In this document: piece after piece, positions 1 to 7,903 of the stretch
How positions within the stretch are numbered: position 1 is the first letter of the stretch
Layout: the number at the start of each line of letters is the position of its first letter
NCBI GenBank assembly: GCA_019425045.1
Contig: JAHYYI010000021.1
Coordinates: 1 to 33,369, forward strand
Direction: 5' to 3'
Length of the DNA: 33,369 bases
Source of the DNA: Collinsella sp.
GTDB taxonomy: Bacteria; Actinomycetota; Coriobacteriia; Coriobacteriales; Coriobacteriaceae
The notes under the pieces: generated by a model
What the model was told of the DNA's origin: nothing
Databases searched by the model: none
What the model saw: the letters and a program-made list of their open reading frames with translations, nothing else
Position numbers and translations under genes: made by a program

Positions 1-173
1 GATTCGATCGCACGGAGAGCATTTCCCAGTTGACAAAACTATAGGAACACCCCCCGGCGCACTCCGCAGGACGCAAGAAGCCCTCGCCGCACGAAGTGCG
101 CAGCGGAGGTTCTTTCATGTCCGAGGACGCGCCGGAAAGGAAGGTTGCCCTCGGGCCGAACAGCTATGGCAGC
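1..173. other. Left-edge region without a supported gene
   Basis: This stretch lies downstream of ilvE and I can support no gene in it. A short hairpin (CGCAC, loop GAA, GTGCG) occupies 88-100, but no T-run follows on either strand, so I do not call it a terminator. An ATG at 117 is preceded by GGAGG, but its frame runs straight into the antisense of ilvE and its translation resembles nothing I recognise. Confidence 0.4.
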
Positions 174-1226
174 TTACGCGACGGTATAGACCCAGTTGTG
201 CTTATCTTCAACAGCACCAGACTGGATACCAGTCAGGGTCTCGCGGAGCTTCTTCATCACAGGGCCGATCTCGGTGTAGCCAGCCGGGAAGGTCACGGTC
301 TCATCGGCACCATAAACCTTATTGTCGATCTCGCCCACCGGGGAGATGACGGCGGCGGTGCCGCACAGGCCGCACTCCACAAAGGTGCCGGCCTTGACCT
401 CGGCCCACTCGACGGGGCGCTGATCGACGGTCATGCCCAAATCCTCGGCAACCTGAACGAGCGAGCGACGGGTGATGGAGGGCAGGATGGAGTCGGTGTG
501 CGACTGAGGAACGACGAGGGTGCCGTCCTCCTTCACGAACAGAACGTTCGCGCCGCCGGTCTCCTCGACATAGGTGCGGGACTCAGAGTCGAGATACAGG
601 TTCTCGGCATAGCCCTCGCGGTGAGCCTCCATCGTGGGCTTGAGGGACATGGCGTAGTTCAGGCCGGCCTTGATGTTGCCGGTGCCGTGCGGTGCGGCGC
701 GGTCGTACTCGGAAACGCGCAGTTTGACGGGCTTGAGGCCACCCTTAAAGTACGGACCGACCGGGGTCACGAGAATACGGAACGTGTACTCAGGAGCGGG
801 AGCCACGCCGATCACGTCACCGGAGCCGATCATAAACGGACGCACGTACAGGGTCGCGCCGGAGCCGAAGGGCGGAACCCAGGCGGCGTTGGCAGAAACG
901 ACCTGCTTGACGGCCTCAACAAACTTGTCCTTGGGGAACGGGGGCATCTCGAGGCGCTGCGCAGAGTTATACATACGCTCGGCGTTCATGTCGGGACGGA
1001 AGCAGACGATACTGCCGTCCTCGGCGGTGTAGGCCTTCAGGCCCTCAAAGACCTCCTGGCAGTAATGGAAGATGCCGCCGCACTCGGAGACATGCAAGGT
1101 GTGGTCGGTGGTCAGGCCACCCTCGTCCCACTCGCCGTCCTTCCAATGGGCCTCGTAGCTGTAATCGGTCTTCATGTAGCCAAAGCCGAGGCTACCCCAA
1201 TCGATATCCTTCTTCTCGACAGTCAT
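174..1226 (-). CDS. ilvE: Branched-chain amino acid aminotransferase
   Basis: This 350-residue protein is a fold-type IV PLP enzyme that transaminates leucine, isoleucine and valine with 2-oxoglutarate, the last step of their synthesis and first of their breakdown. It has the family landmarks: QEVFEGLKAY near residues 57-66, RPDMNAERM near 77-85, the PLP lysine K186 in HGTGNIKAGLNYA, and the ETGGANVLFV segment that precedes the phosphate-binding loop. Length fits the large BCAT (IlvE/BCAT II) type. The start is the ATG at 1226, which has AAGGAG a few bases upstream; a longer reading frame reaches 1376 but its extra 50 residues are arginine-rich and unlike the family. The gene stands alone, with a roughly 150-base leader and a palindromic motif at 1416 shared with two other amino-acid genes in this window. 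Confidence 0.95.
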   Translation of the reverse strand: MTVEKKDIDWGSLGFGYMKTDYSYEAHWKDGEWDEGGLTTDHTLHVSECGGIFHYCQEVFEGLKAYTAEDGSIVCFRPDMNAERMYNSAQRLEMPPFPKDKFVEAVKQVVSANAAWVPPFGSGATLYVRPFMIGSGDVIGVAPAPEYTFRILVTPVGPYFKGGLKPVKLRVSEYDRAAPHGTGNIKAGLNYAMSLKPTMEAHREGYAENLYLDSESRTYVEETGGANVLFVKEDGTLVVPQSHTDSILPSITRRSLVQVAEDLGMTVDQRPVEWAEVKAGTFVECGLCGTAAVISPVGEIDNKVYGADETVTFPAGYTEIGPVMKKLRETLTGIQSGAVEDKHNWVYTVA

Positions 1227-1379
1227 ATGTCGCTCCTTACATACACAGTTGCATACTCGCGAACCCGCACGCAAGGACCGAGGCCGACCGCGTCGCAACG
1301 TCGCACGCCCGGAGCGTAGAGCCGGACGGGACACGCGAACAGCATCAAAGCCGATGGCACGTCGATTCGCATGCACGAG

Positions 1380-1408
1380 ATTGTACTCCCCGTACGCGTC
1401 TGATAAAA
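1380..1408 (-). promoter_or_regulatory. Candidate ilvE promoter
   Basis: On the minus strand TACAAT (1380-1385) makes a good -10 box. The best -35 at 17 bases is TTTTAT (1403-1408), which is poor, so the promoter may need an activator. Transcription from here would give a leader of about 150 bases. I looked for a T-box specifier or the T-box AGGGUGGNACC core in it and found none. Confidence 0.3.
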
Positions 1409-1415
1409 CGCTTTT

Positions 1416-1433
1416 CTTTAACTAAGTAAAGTA
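1416..1433 (-). promoter_or_regulatory. Shared palindromic motif upstream of ilvE
   Basis: The plus strand reads CTTTAACTAAGTAAAGTA, with arms CTTTA and TAAAG around six bases. It matches the site before the ABC binding-protein gene (24248-24265) at 15 of 18 positions and has the same orientation relative to its gene. It lies just upstream of the candidate promoter, where an activator or a repressor could bind. The regulator is unknown. Confidence 0.45.
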
Positions 1434-1450
1434 TTTTCATTTGACCGAAA

Positions 1451-1487
1451 CTAAAGAGGCCCGCCACCGTAAGCGGTGACGGGCCTC
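1451..1487 (-). terminator. Rho-independent terminator of the DedA gene
   Basis: The inverted repeat GAGGCCCG...CGGGCCTC, with inner ACCG/CGGT pairing around TAAG, is followed on the minus strand by TTTAGTTT. It lies about 30 bases past the DedA stop codon. Confidence 0.8.
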
Positions 1488-1515
1488 AACGGCACGGTTT
1501 GCGCGCTGGCTCGAG

Positions 1516-2163
1516 CTACGCGTTCTTTTTGCCCAGCTTAGCCTTAACCAGACCGACCACAGTCGGGATGATCGACACGGCGACGATGCCGATAATCAGC
1601 AGCTCAAAGTGCTCCTGCACAAAGGGAATGCCGCCAAAGAAGTAGCCCAGCAGCGTAAAGACCGTCGACCAGGTAATGCCGCCCAGCACGTTAAAGATGA
1701 CAAAGTTGCGCCAGTGCATGCCGCCCATGCCGGCGATAAAGGGCACAAAGGTGCGGATAAACGGGAAGAAGCGGCCCAGGAAGATGGCTAGGTGACCCCA
1801 CTTGTCCAAGAAATCCTCGGACTTTTTGATGCGCTCGGGCGTCATGGCCTTCACCTTGCCCGAAGCAATGATCTTTTTGCCAAAGAAATGACCGATCATA
1901 AAGTTGCACTGATCGCCCAAGATGGCAGCGGCCCATGCGGTGGCCAGAAGCGCCACGATGTTAAAGCCGCCGTTGTGGGCAAAGAAGCCCGAGGCGAACA
2001 GCAGCGAATCGCCGGGAAGGAACGGGAAGAACACTACGCCCGTCTCGATAAAGATGATCAGGAACACGCAGCCGTAGGCCATAAGCGGGCCGGCGGCAAT
2101 CCAACTGGCGATCGCGGTGCGCGGGTCTTTGAGCAACTCGGCGATAAAATTAATGAAACCCAT
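1516..2163 (-). CDS. DedA/VTT-family membrane protein
   Basis: This 215-residue polytopic membrane protein belongs to the DedA family (VTT or SNARE-associated domain), whose members include lipid scramblases and transporters needed for envelope integrity. The two family signatures are clear: E40-x-G-x3-FPFLPGDSLL near 40-55, and GRFFPFIRTFVPFIAGM near 130-146, with the conserved arginines R131 and R137. Hydrophobic segments lie near 28-50, 55-80, 135-150, 155-178 and 186-206. The start is ATG 2163, preceded by GAGAGG; a longer frame to 2247 would add 28 polar residues and is unlikely. It is transcribed alone, divergent from cysE, and ends at the terminator at 1451. The substrate cannot be told from sequence. 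Confidence 0.9.
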   Translation of the reverse strand: MGFINFIAELLKDPRTAIASWIAAGPLMAYGCVFLIIFIETGVVFFPFLPGDSLLFASGFFAHNGGFNIVALLATAWAAAILGDQCNFMIGHFFGKKIIASGKVKAMTPERIKKSEDFLDKWGHLAIFLGRFFPFIRTFVPFIAGMGGMHWRNFVIFNVLGGITWSTVFTLLGYFFGGIPFVQEHFELLIIGIVAVSIIPTVVGLVKAKLGKKNA

Positions 2164-2386
2164 GAAGTAAAACCTCTCAGTTGTGGGCGCGGATACGTCC
2201 AAGTTGACCAGTATACGGTTGCGGCGCCCCCTCGTGCGCAACCCCACAAAAGCATGACTCCATTACCAGCAAGTATGCATAACTGACACCTGTCACGTAA
2301 GCCGTGAAAGATTGCTCTTCCTAATCCCTAGCGAATCGCTATACTTTATTGAATCGCATTGCCATGGCGCTAAGGGAGGGCGGTCA
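2164..2386. promoter_or_regulatory. Divergent DedA-cysE promoter region
   Basis: On the plus strand TATACT (2340-2345) is a plausible -10 box for cysE, 41 bases before its GTG start. On the minus strand TATACT (2210-2215) is a plausible -10 for the DedA gene. Neither has a good -35 at normal spacing. I see no clear operator. Confidence 0.35.
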
Positions 2387-3091
2387 GTGAGCTTTATCAA
2401 TACCATTCGCGAGGACATCAAGACCGTCCAAGCGCAGGACCCCGCCGCGCAAAACGGTCTGGTCATTTTCCTTTCGTACCCCGGTCTTCACGCCAAGTGG
2501 AACCACGTACCCGAGCATTGGCTCTGGGAGCACGGCCACCGATCGCTCGCCCGTGTGCTCTCGCAGCTCACCCGCCATATCACCGGCGTCGAGATTCACC
2601 CTGCCGCGCAGATTGGCAAGCACTTCTTTATCGACCACGCCATGGGCGTCGTTATTGGCGAGACCACCATTGTGGGCGACAACTGCGTACTCTATCAGGG
2701 CGTCACGCTCGGCGGTACCGGCAACGAGACCGGCAAACGCCACCCAACGCTCGGCAACAACGTCACCGTGGGCACCGGTGCCAAGGTACTCGGCAACATC
2801 CGCATCGGCAACAACGTCAAAATCGGCAGCAACTCGGTCGTCGTCAAAGACGTCCCCGACAACTGCACCGTCGTGGGCGTGCCCGGGCGCATCATCAAGC
2901 GCAACGGCTGCCGTGTGTTCGAGGAAAGCTTCGACGCCAAGCAGCACCGCGAATACATGCCCGACGATGCCGCCGAGCAGAGTGCCCTCAACCGTCAAGG
3001 CATCACCGAGAATGCCCGCCGCGTCAAGGAACTCGAGCGAGAGGTGGCCGAGCTCAAAGCCCTCGTCGCCAAGCTCGTGGACGAACGCTAG
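2387..3091 (+). CDS. cysE: Serine O-acetyltransferase
   Basis: This 234-residue enzyme makes O-acetylserine from serine and acetyl-CoA, the entry step of cysteine synthesis. The N-terminal third is the helical SATase domain, and the middle is a left-handed beta-helix of hexapeptide repeats. Typical segments are GVEIHPAAQIGKHFFIDHAMGVVIGE, VTLGGTGNETGKRHPTLGNNV and VVGVPGRIIK, with catalytic-type histidines in the first two. The last 35 residues are a charged coiled coil (AEQSALNRQ through ELEREVAELKALV) that may support oligomer contacts. I chose the GTG at 2387 because GGAGGG lies six bases upstream and translation from there begins SFINTIREDIK; a frame open from 2312 lacks a ribosome site. 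No cysK follows, so the partner synthase is encoded elsewhere. Confidence 0.93.
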   Translation: MSFINTIREDIKTVQAQDPAAQNGLVIFLSYPGLHAKWNHVPEHWLWEHGHRSLARVLSQLTRHITGVEIHPAAQIGKHFFIDHAMGVVIGETTIVGDNCVLYQGVTLGGTGNETGKRHPTLGNNVTVGTGAKVLGNIRIGNNVKIGSNSVVVKDVPDNCTVVGVPGRIIKRNGCRVFEESFDAKQHREYMPDDAAEQSALNRQGITENARRVKELEREVAELKALVAKLVDER

Positions 3092-3122
3092 GGCTGCGGA
3101 CGGTACAGACCCACATCAACGC

Positions 3123-3166
3123 AAGAAGGCGCGCCAGGGAATTCATCCCCGGCGCGCCTTCTTTTC
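3123..3166 (+). terminator. Terminator after cysE
   Basis: A 13-bp perfect stem, AAGAAGGCGCGCC with GGCGCGCCTTCTT, is followed by TTC on the plus strand. It may also stop transcription from the opposite side, since the ABC gene converges on it. Confidence 0.75.
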
Positions 3167-3167
3167 G

Positions 3168-3199
3168 ATGTGACATGTGGGGCTGTCCCTTTGTCACAT
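3168..3199 (-). repeat. GGGACAG-core palindromic element (copy 1)
   Basis: Perfect 8-bp arms, ATGTGACA and TGTCACAT, enclose an asymmetric core that reads GGGACAG plus CCCCA on the minus strand. The layout (arm, GGGACAG, five bases, arm) is the same as in the elements at 12940, 15063, 15111 and 18217 although the arms differ. The element reaches the first base of the ABC gene's stop codon (TAA, 3199-3201). Confidence 0.5.
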
Positions 3200-5205
3200 T
3201 ATGCGAACTGGCTCAGATAGAGGTCGGCGTAGGCCCCTTCGGCAGCCAACAGTTCTTGGTGCGTGCCTTGCTCGATGATGTTGCCGTGGTCCATGACCAA
3301 GATCAGGTCGGCGTCCACGATCGTTGACAGGCGATGCGCGATCACAAAACTGGTGCGCCCGCGCATGAGCGCGTCCATGGCGCGGCCGATGGCAAGCTCG
3401 GTGCGCGTGTCTACACTCGACGTCGCCTCGTCCAGGATGAGAATCGCCGGGTTGTTGAGCAGCACGCGTGCGATGGTCAGCAGCTGACGCTGGCCCTGGC
3501 TGATGCTTTCGGCATCGTTGGCCACCCGCGTGTCGTAGCCCTGCGGCATGGTGCGCACAAAGAAGTCGACCTGCGCGGCGCGTGCGGCCGCCACGATCTC
3601 ATCGTGCGTCGCTTCGGGGTAGCCATAGGCAATATTCTCGGCAATCGTTCCGTCGAACAGCCAGGCGTCCTGCAACACCATGCCAAACTGCTGCCGCAGC
3701 TCGCCGCGATCCATGCGACTCGTATCCACGCCATCGAGCGTAATGCGCCCGCCGTCAATCTCATAGAAGCGCATGAGCAGGTTGATGAGCGTGGTCTTAC
3801 CCGCGCCCGTGGTTCCCACCACGGCGATCTTCTGGCCCGGCTCGGCGGTAAACGACACGTCGTGCATAAGCGGCTTGTCGGGCGAATAGCCAAAGCGCAC
3901 ATGCTCAAAAGCGACGCGGCCCTCAACGCGACCCGGCAGTTTGGCGGCCTCGTCCGGCAGCGGATCGGCCTCCATCTCGGGCTCATCGAGCAGGTCGAAC
4001 ACGCGCTCTGCGCTCGCCAGCGCGCTCTGCAGCGAGTTAAAGGTAAACGACAACTGCGTCATGGGTTCGGACGCCTCGTAGATAAACTGGAAGAACGCCT
4101 GGAACACGCCGACGGTCATATGCCCGGCAACCAGCATGCTGCAGCCCACCAGCGCAATCACGATCTGCGCCAAACGGCCGATAAAGCGCACCGCAGGGCC
4201 GACGGCGTTAATCATAAAGTCGGCCTTGGCACTCACGCGCGCCAGCTCGCCCGAGGCCTCGTGTACCTCGGCAGAGCTCTGGCGCTCGCGGTTAAACGCA
4301 CGGATCACCAGACGGCCCGAGTAACCCTCCTCAACCGCGCTCGTAATCTTGGAGACCCATTCCTGGCGCTCACCGGTTACGTCATGCGTGCGGCGCGAGA
4401 CCACCTTGGTCACCAGCAGCGATACCGCCGCAAAACCCAAAAAGATCAACGTGAGCCTAACGCTATAGACGAACATCATGATGATGGCGCCCGTCACGGT
4501 GCCGATCGACACCAGCAGCTGCAACAAGCCGCGCTGCATGCTCTCGGACATCTTGTCCAGGTCGTTGGTCGCACGGCTGACCACCTCACCGGGACGATGC
4601 GCATCAAAGTAAGCGAGCGGCAGACGGCTGAGCTTTTGCGCAATGCGGTTGCGCAGACGCAGGTTGAGTCGCTCGGCCACACTCGACATCAAAAAGCTCT
4701 GCAGCGCATAGAAGGAAGCGGCTACCGTCCAGATTAAAAAGTAGACAAAGATGGTCTTACCGCATTGGTCCCAGGTGATGCTAAAGGTGGTTCCGCTGGC
4801 AAACGCCGCTTGTATGTGGCCCCACAGCTCGTCGATGACATGAGCGCTGTATGCCGGCGCGGCGGTGTTAAAGATGACATAGAACACGATGCTCACGAAC
4901 ACGATATAGAAGCGCCAATGGTCGCCGGCGGCCTCGCTCCACAAGCGGCGCACCGTCGCCCAGGTATCCCGAGGCGTCTCGTCCTCTTCTTCGTCGTCCA
5001 CGTCGCGCATACGCTCTGCCTCGGCACGGGCGCGCTCGTCCTCGGCACGCTCGTTTTCCTCGTACAGCGCCTGGCGACGAGCCTCGCGCTCGGCCGCAGC
5101 CCTGGCGGCGTCATCCAGCTCGGGTACCGCGGCAGCCGTTTCCTCAACCAGTCCCGCGGCAGCGGCGTCATCAACGCCGCCCTGCTTCTTGAGCTCCTCG
5201 GTCAT
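3199..5205 (-). CDS. ABC exporter half-transporter, canonical ATPase partner
   Basis: This 668-residue type IV ABC exporter subunit has an acidic, Glu/Arg-rich N-terminal tail (1-75, likely coiled coil), six membrane helices (about 98-380) and a nucleotide-binding domain (430-660). Walker A is GTTGAGKT (464-471), the Q-loop glutamine is Q512, the signature is the unusual SISQGQ (567-572), Walker B is ILILDEA with the catalytic glutamate present, and the H-loop reads VIAHRLS. It is encoded one base after its partner at 5207, whose sites are degenerate in a complementary way, so the two very likely form a heterodimer like BmrCD or TM287/288. The start is ATG 5205, eight bases after GGGAGG; a GTG at 5214 overlaps that ribosome site and is less likely. 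The exported substrate is unknown; a MarR regulator in the operon suggests drug or toxin efflux. Confidence 0.92.
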   Translation of the reverse strand: MTEELKKQGGVDDAAAAGLVEETAAAVPELDDAARAAAEREARRQALYEENERAEDERARAEAERMRDVDDEEEDETPRDTWATVRRLWSEAAGDHWRFYIVFVSIVFYVIFNTAAPAYSAHVIDELWGHIQAAFASGTTFSITWDQCGKTIFVYFLIWTVAASFYALQSFLMSSVAERLNLRLRNRIAQKLSRLPLAYFDAHRPGEVVSRATNDLDKMSESMQRGLLQLLVSIGTVTGAIIMMFVYSVRLTLIFLGFAAVSLLVTKVVSRRTHDVTGERQEWVSKITSAVEEGYSGRLVIRAFNRERQSSAEVHEASGELARVSAKADFMINAVGPAVRFIGRLAQIVIALVGCSMLVAGHMTVGVFQAFFQFIYEASEPMTQLSFTFNSLQSALASAERVFDLLDEPEMEADPLPDEAAKLPGRVEGRVAFEHVRFGYSPDKPLMHDVSFTAEPGQKIAVVGTTGAGKTTLINLLMRFYEIDGGRITLDGVDTSRMDRGELRQQFGMVLQDAWLFDGTIAENIAYGYPEATHDEIVAAARAAQVDFFVRTMPQGYDTRVANDAESISQGQRQLLTIARVLLNNPAILILDEATSSVDTRTELAIGRAMDALMRGRTSFVIAHRLSTIVDADLILVMDHGNIIEQGTHQELLAAEGAYADLYLSQFA

Positions 5206-5206
5206 G

Positions 5207-6943
5207 CTACTCACCTCCCTTCATCTGCGATTCCGCGATAGCGCGGTACACCTCGCAGGTTTCCATAAGCTCGTCATGCGTGCCCAGGCCCACGACCTCG
5301 CCGTCCTTGAGCACCACGATCTGGTCGGCATGCAAGATCGTCGAGATGCGCTGCGCGATGATGAGCACCGCAGCGTCACGCGTCTCGTCTTGCAACGCAT
5401 GACGCAGGGCGGCATCAGTCTTAAAGTCCAGGGCCGAAAAACTGTCGTCGAAGATATACAGGTCGGCGCGCTTCATGAGCGCACGGGCGATGGCCAGACG
5501 TTGGCGCTGGCCGCCTGAAAAGTTCGTGCCGCCCTGGGCAACCGGGGTATCGAGCCCCTGCGGCTGATCGAGCACAAAGGTGCTCTGGGCAACCTGGAGC
5601 GCATGAAGCATGTCGGCCTCGGTCGCGCCCTCGTTACCAAAGCGCAGATTACTTGCCACCGTGCCCGAGAACAGCCATGCCTTTTGCGGCACATAGGCAA
5701 TGCGCCCGCGAATCTCACCTTGCGAAAGCTCGCGCAGATCGACGCCGTCCAGGCGAATGACGCCCTTGGTGGCATCGTGAAAGCGCAGTAGGAGCTTGGC
5801 CACCGTCGACTTGCCCGAGCCCGTCGAGCCCACAATCGCGGTCGTCCGACCGCGGCGACAAGTAAAGTTCAAATTGCACAGCGTGTCCTCGTCGGCGTCG
5901 TCAAAGCGAAACGACATATGATCGAACACGGCGACCGCATCGGCCCCGTCCTTTGAGTCGGACGCGGCCGCATCGAGCGTACGCTGGCCATCGACGATGC
6001 TCGGCTCAATCTCTAACACCTGCTGCGCACGATTCAGACATGCGGCGGCGCGCGGAAGCGTCAGCACCACCATCTGCGCCATCATCACAAAGAACAGGAT
6101 CAGGATCGCGTACTCGAGCACCGCCGAGATGCTCGCGATCTGCATCGCATGGGCGCCCACGCGGTTACCGCCCACCCACAGCACCGCTACCTCGGCGATG
6201 TTCATCAAAAAGAAGCTGGAGCTGTCGAGCCCCACAAACAGGTGGTTGACCTTAATGGCGTTGTCCGCGTAATCGCTAAATACCTCGTCCAGGCGCTGCT
6301 CCTCGTGGCGCTCCTTGTTAAATGCGCGGATGACGCGCACGCCCACGATATTCTCGCGCAGCACCACGTTCATGCGGTCGATAAAGCTCTGCAGGCGCAT
6401 AAAAATCGGCGCGGCGTTTGCCACCGTAAAGACCGCCGCCACTAGCACGATCGCAACCACCACACCCAGCAAGGTGCCCATGGCGGGATCGATGAGCCAA
6501 GCAAAAATGATGCCTGCGACGGCCAAGAACGGCACCGGCAGCACCAGCTGAATCGTCTGCAAAATAGCCTGCTGAATCACATTGATGTCGTTGAGCGAGC
6601 GCGTGATCATCGATCCGGTGCCAAAGCGCTCAAAGTCGCTGGCCGAGAGCTCGAGCGACTTGTCGTACACGGCATTGCGGATATCGCAGGCCACGTTGGC
6701 GGCCAGGCGCGCCGAAAGATAGCAGCCCAGCACCGCGCCGCCGCTGGCCATGCCGGTCGCAATAAGCATGTAGAGGCCGTTGCGCAAAATGTAGTCGACA
6801 TCGCCCGTGGTGATACCGGTGTTGACCATGTTCGCCAGCATCGTGGGAACCAACAGCGTGCCGACGTTATCCACCAACAGCACCAGCAGCGTCACCGCGA
6901 CAAGCCCTCGATAGGGCTTCAGAAACCTCATTAACAGTCGCAC
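5207..6943 (-). CDS. ABC exporter half-transporter, degenerate-site partner
   Basis: This 578-residue subunit has six membrane helices (about 12-300) and an ATPase domain (337-575). Walker A GSTGSGKS (372-379), Q420 and the signature FSGGQ (475-479) are canonical. The catalytic glutamate after Walker B is aspartate (YIFDD, D500) and the H-loop histidine is glutamine (IIAQRIS, Q531). In heterodimeric exporters this pattern marks the subunit whose own site does not hydrolyse ATP, while its good signature completes the partner's site. The start is uncertain. GTG 6943 gives MRLLMRFLKPYRG, typical of the family, with GAGG seven bases upstream. ATG 6931 would overlap the MarR stop as TAATG and allow reinitiation. 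The gene lies between the MarR gene and the partner exporter gene in one operon. Confidence 0.9.
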   Translation of the reverse strand: MRLLMRFLKPYRGLVAVTLLVLLVDNVGTLLVPTMLANMVNTGITTGDVDYILRNGLYMLIATGMASGGAVLGCYLSARLAANVACDIRNAVYDKSLELSASDFERFGTGSMITRSLNDINVIQQAILQTIQLVLPVPFLAVAGIIFAWLIDPAMGTLLGVVVAIVLVAAVFTVANAAPIFMRLQSFIDRMNVVLRENIVGVRVIRAFNKERHEEQRLDEVFSDYADNAIKVNHLFVGLDSSSFFLMNIAEVAVLWVGGNRVGAHAMQIASISAVLEYAILILFFVMMAQMVVLTLPRAAACLNRAQQVLEIEPSIVDGQRTLDAAASDSKDGADAVAVFDHMSFRFDDADEDTLCNLNFTCRRGRTTAIVGSTGSGKSTVAKLLLRFHDATKGVIRLDGVDLRELSQGEIRGRIAYVPQKAWLFSGTVASNLRFGNEGATEADMLHALQVAQSTFVLDQPQGLDTPVAQGGTNFSGGQRQRLAIARALMKRADLYIFDDSFSALDFKTDAALRHALQDETRDAAVLIIAQRISTILHADQIVVLKDGEVVGLGTHDELMETCEVYRAIAESQMKGGE

Positions 6944-7431
6944 GACTCCCCCTCGCGTCGATCTTCCGCCTGGTTTGCAGCGGCAACCTGCTGCTTAAAT
7001 GCCTCGCACTCGTCACTGAGCACCTGGGAGAATTTGCCGATCAAGCGCATAATCTCGCGCTGCTCCCACGACTCAAGCGCACCAAAGGCTCGCTGTTCGG
7101 CCTCGACCGCCGGCAGCGCATAACGCTCGGCAAATTGCCTGCCCTCTTCGGTCAGGCACACAACCTTGTTTTTGCGACTGCCCTCGGCAAACTCCAGCGT
7201 GGCGAGGCCACGCGCCGTCAAGGTTTTAATGGCCGAGTTGATGGTCTGCTTGCTATAGAACCATTCGCTTGTCAGACGACTTACGGCAACGCTACCGCCC
7301 GCCGTGCTGGTGTCGACGAGCATCCAATAGGCGCAGTCCGAAAGACCGCAGGCGCGCGAGAACTCCGAATAGATATGGTCGAGTCCGTTGAGCATCCGGT
7401 CGAAATCGACCAGCGTAACCGCACTATTCAT
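6931..7431 (-). CDS. MarR-family transcriptional regulator
   Basis: This 166-residue protein has the MarR winged helix: an N-terminal dimer helix, then SVAVSRLTSEWFYSKQTINSAIKTLTARGLATL (about 47-79, recognition helix near SKQTINSAIKTL) and a wing with EGSRKNKVVCLTEEG. The C-terminal helices complete the dimer interface. It is the first gene of an operon with two ABC exporter genes, overlapping the next one, which is the usual layout of an autoregulated, ligand-responsive efflux repressor. The start is ATG 7431 with GGTGGG just upstream. Two near-identical direct repeats between the promoter and the start are its likely operators. The effector cannot be told from sequence; three cysteines (C29, C33 and a C-terminal CDC) leave redox control possible but unproven. 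Confidence 0.9.
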   Translation of the reverse strand: MNSAVTLVDFDRMLNGLDHIYSEFSRACGLSDCAYWMLVDTSTAGGSVAVSRLTSEWFYSKQTINSAIKTLTARGLATLEFAEGSRKNKVVCLTEEGRQFAERYALPAVEAEQRAFGALESWEQREIMRLIGKFSQVLSDECEAFKQQVAAANQAEDRREGESCDC

Positions 7432-7445
7432 TTATCCCACCATTC

Positions 7446-7500
7446 GATTGTCCGAATTTTGACCAATTTGTTTTTCTAGATTAGTCCGAGTTTTGACCAT
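7446..7500 (-). promoter_or_regulatory. Two operator repeats for the MarR regulator
   Basis: Two direct repeats share GTCCGARTTTTGACCA on the plus strand, each preceded by GATT: one at 7446-7467, the other at 7479-7500. Start-to-start distance is 33 bases, close to three helical turns, so two bound dimers would sit on the same face. The upstream copy covers the -10/-35 spacer and the downstream copy follows the predicted start of transcription, as expected for repression by the gene's own product. Confidence 0.6.
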
Positions 7501-7506
7501 TGTCAA
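7478..7506 (-). promoter_or_regulatory. Promoter of the marR-ABC exporter operon
   Basis: TTGACA (7501-7506) and TAATCT (7478-7483) are separated by 17 bases on the minus strand, a near-consensus housekeeping promoter. Transcription would begin near 7471, about 40 bases before the regulator's ATG. Confidence 0.7.
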
Positions 7507-7549
7507 TAAGCTCGTTATATATGGTCGGCTCCACATTGCATATCGATAG

Positions 7550-7585
7550 AAAAAGACCGCCGGCGCGGGGGCGGCGCCGGCGGTC
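7550..7585 (-). terminator. Terminator of the small acidic protein gene
   Basis: A 12-bp GC-rich stem, GACCGCCGGCGC with GCGCCGGCGGTC, is followed on the minus strand by TTTTTC. It separates the gene at 7613 from the marR promoter. Confidence 0.8.
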
Positions 7586-7612
7586 ACGCGAGAATAGCGA
7601 TGTATTTGCCCG

Positions 7613-7903
7613 TTAGGCAGCGACGGCCTCGTAGACCGTTGCGCCCGCAAAGCTGTCGTGCAGGCTCTTGCCGCAGATCCAAGGCAGCTCGACGACCTCG
7701 CAGACCGTGTTGACCAGCTCGGAGCAGTCAGTAAAGTGGCCCTTATCGTTGAGGGCCTCGCAATCCTGAACACGCCAATAGCCATCGGTATGCGTGATGT
7801 AGTACTCGTGGTTGTCGATTGTCACAAAAGCACGCGTCTTGGAACGCAGCAGCTTCAGAAATCCTTCGAAATCGGTCTCGACGACATCTCCAGCCTGGAA
7901 CAT
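7613..7903 (-). CDS. Small acidic protein of unknown function
   Basis: I do not recognise this 96-residue protein. It begins MFQAGDVVETDFEGFLKLL and has a compact, soluble-looking sequence with 16 acidic and 7 basic residues, no membrane helix and no signal peptide. Four cysteines (C48, C60, C68, C77) and the aromatic motif HEYYITHTDGYWRV near 32-45 stand out, but they do not match a metal-binding motif I know. The start is ATG 7903, eight bases after GGAGG, the best ribosome site nearby; a frame open to 7933 is less likely. It is a single-gene unit with its own strong terminator, which suggests high expression. Coding reality is supported by that terminator, the ribosome site and codon use like its neighbours. 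Confidence 0.75.
   Translation of the reverse strand: MFQAGDVVETDFEGFLKLLRSKTRAFVTIDNHEYYITHTDGYWRVQDCEALNDKGHFTDCSELVNTVCEVVELPWICGKSLHDSFAGATVYEAVAA

Noticed and set aside
1227..1373. A T-box riboswitch in the ilvE leader
   Set aside because: No T-box core sequence and no terminator/antiterminator pair are visible.
1227..1376. A 50-residue N-terminal extension of ilvE
   Set aside because: The extension is arginine-rich and not part of the family, and ATG 1226 has a strong ribosome site. The stretch is the mRNA leader.
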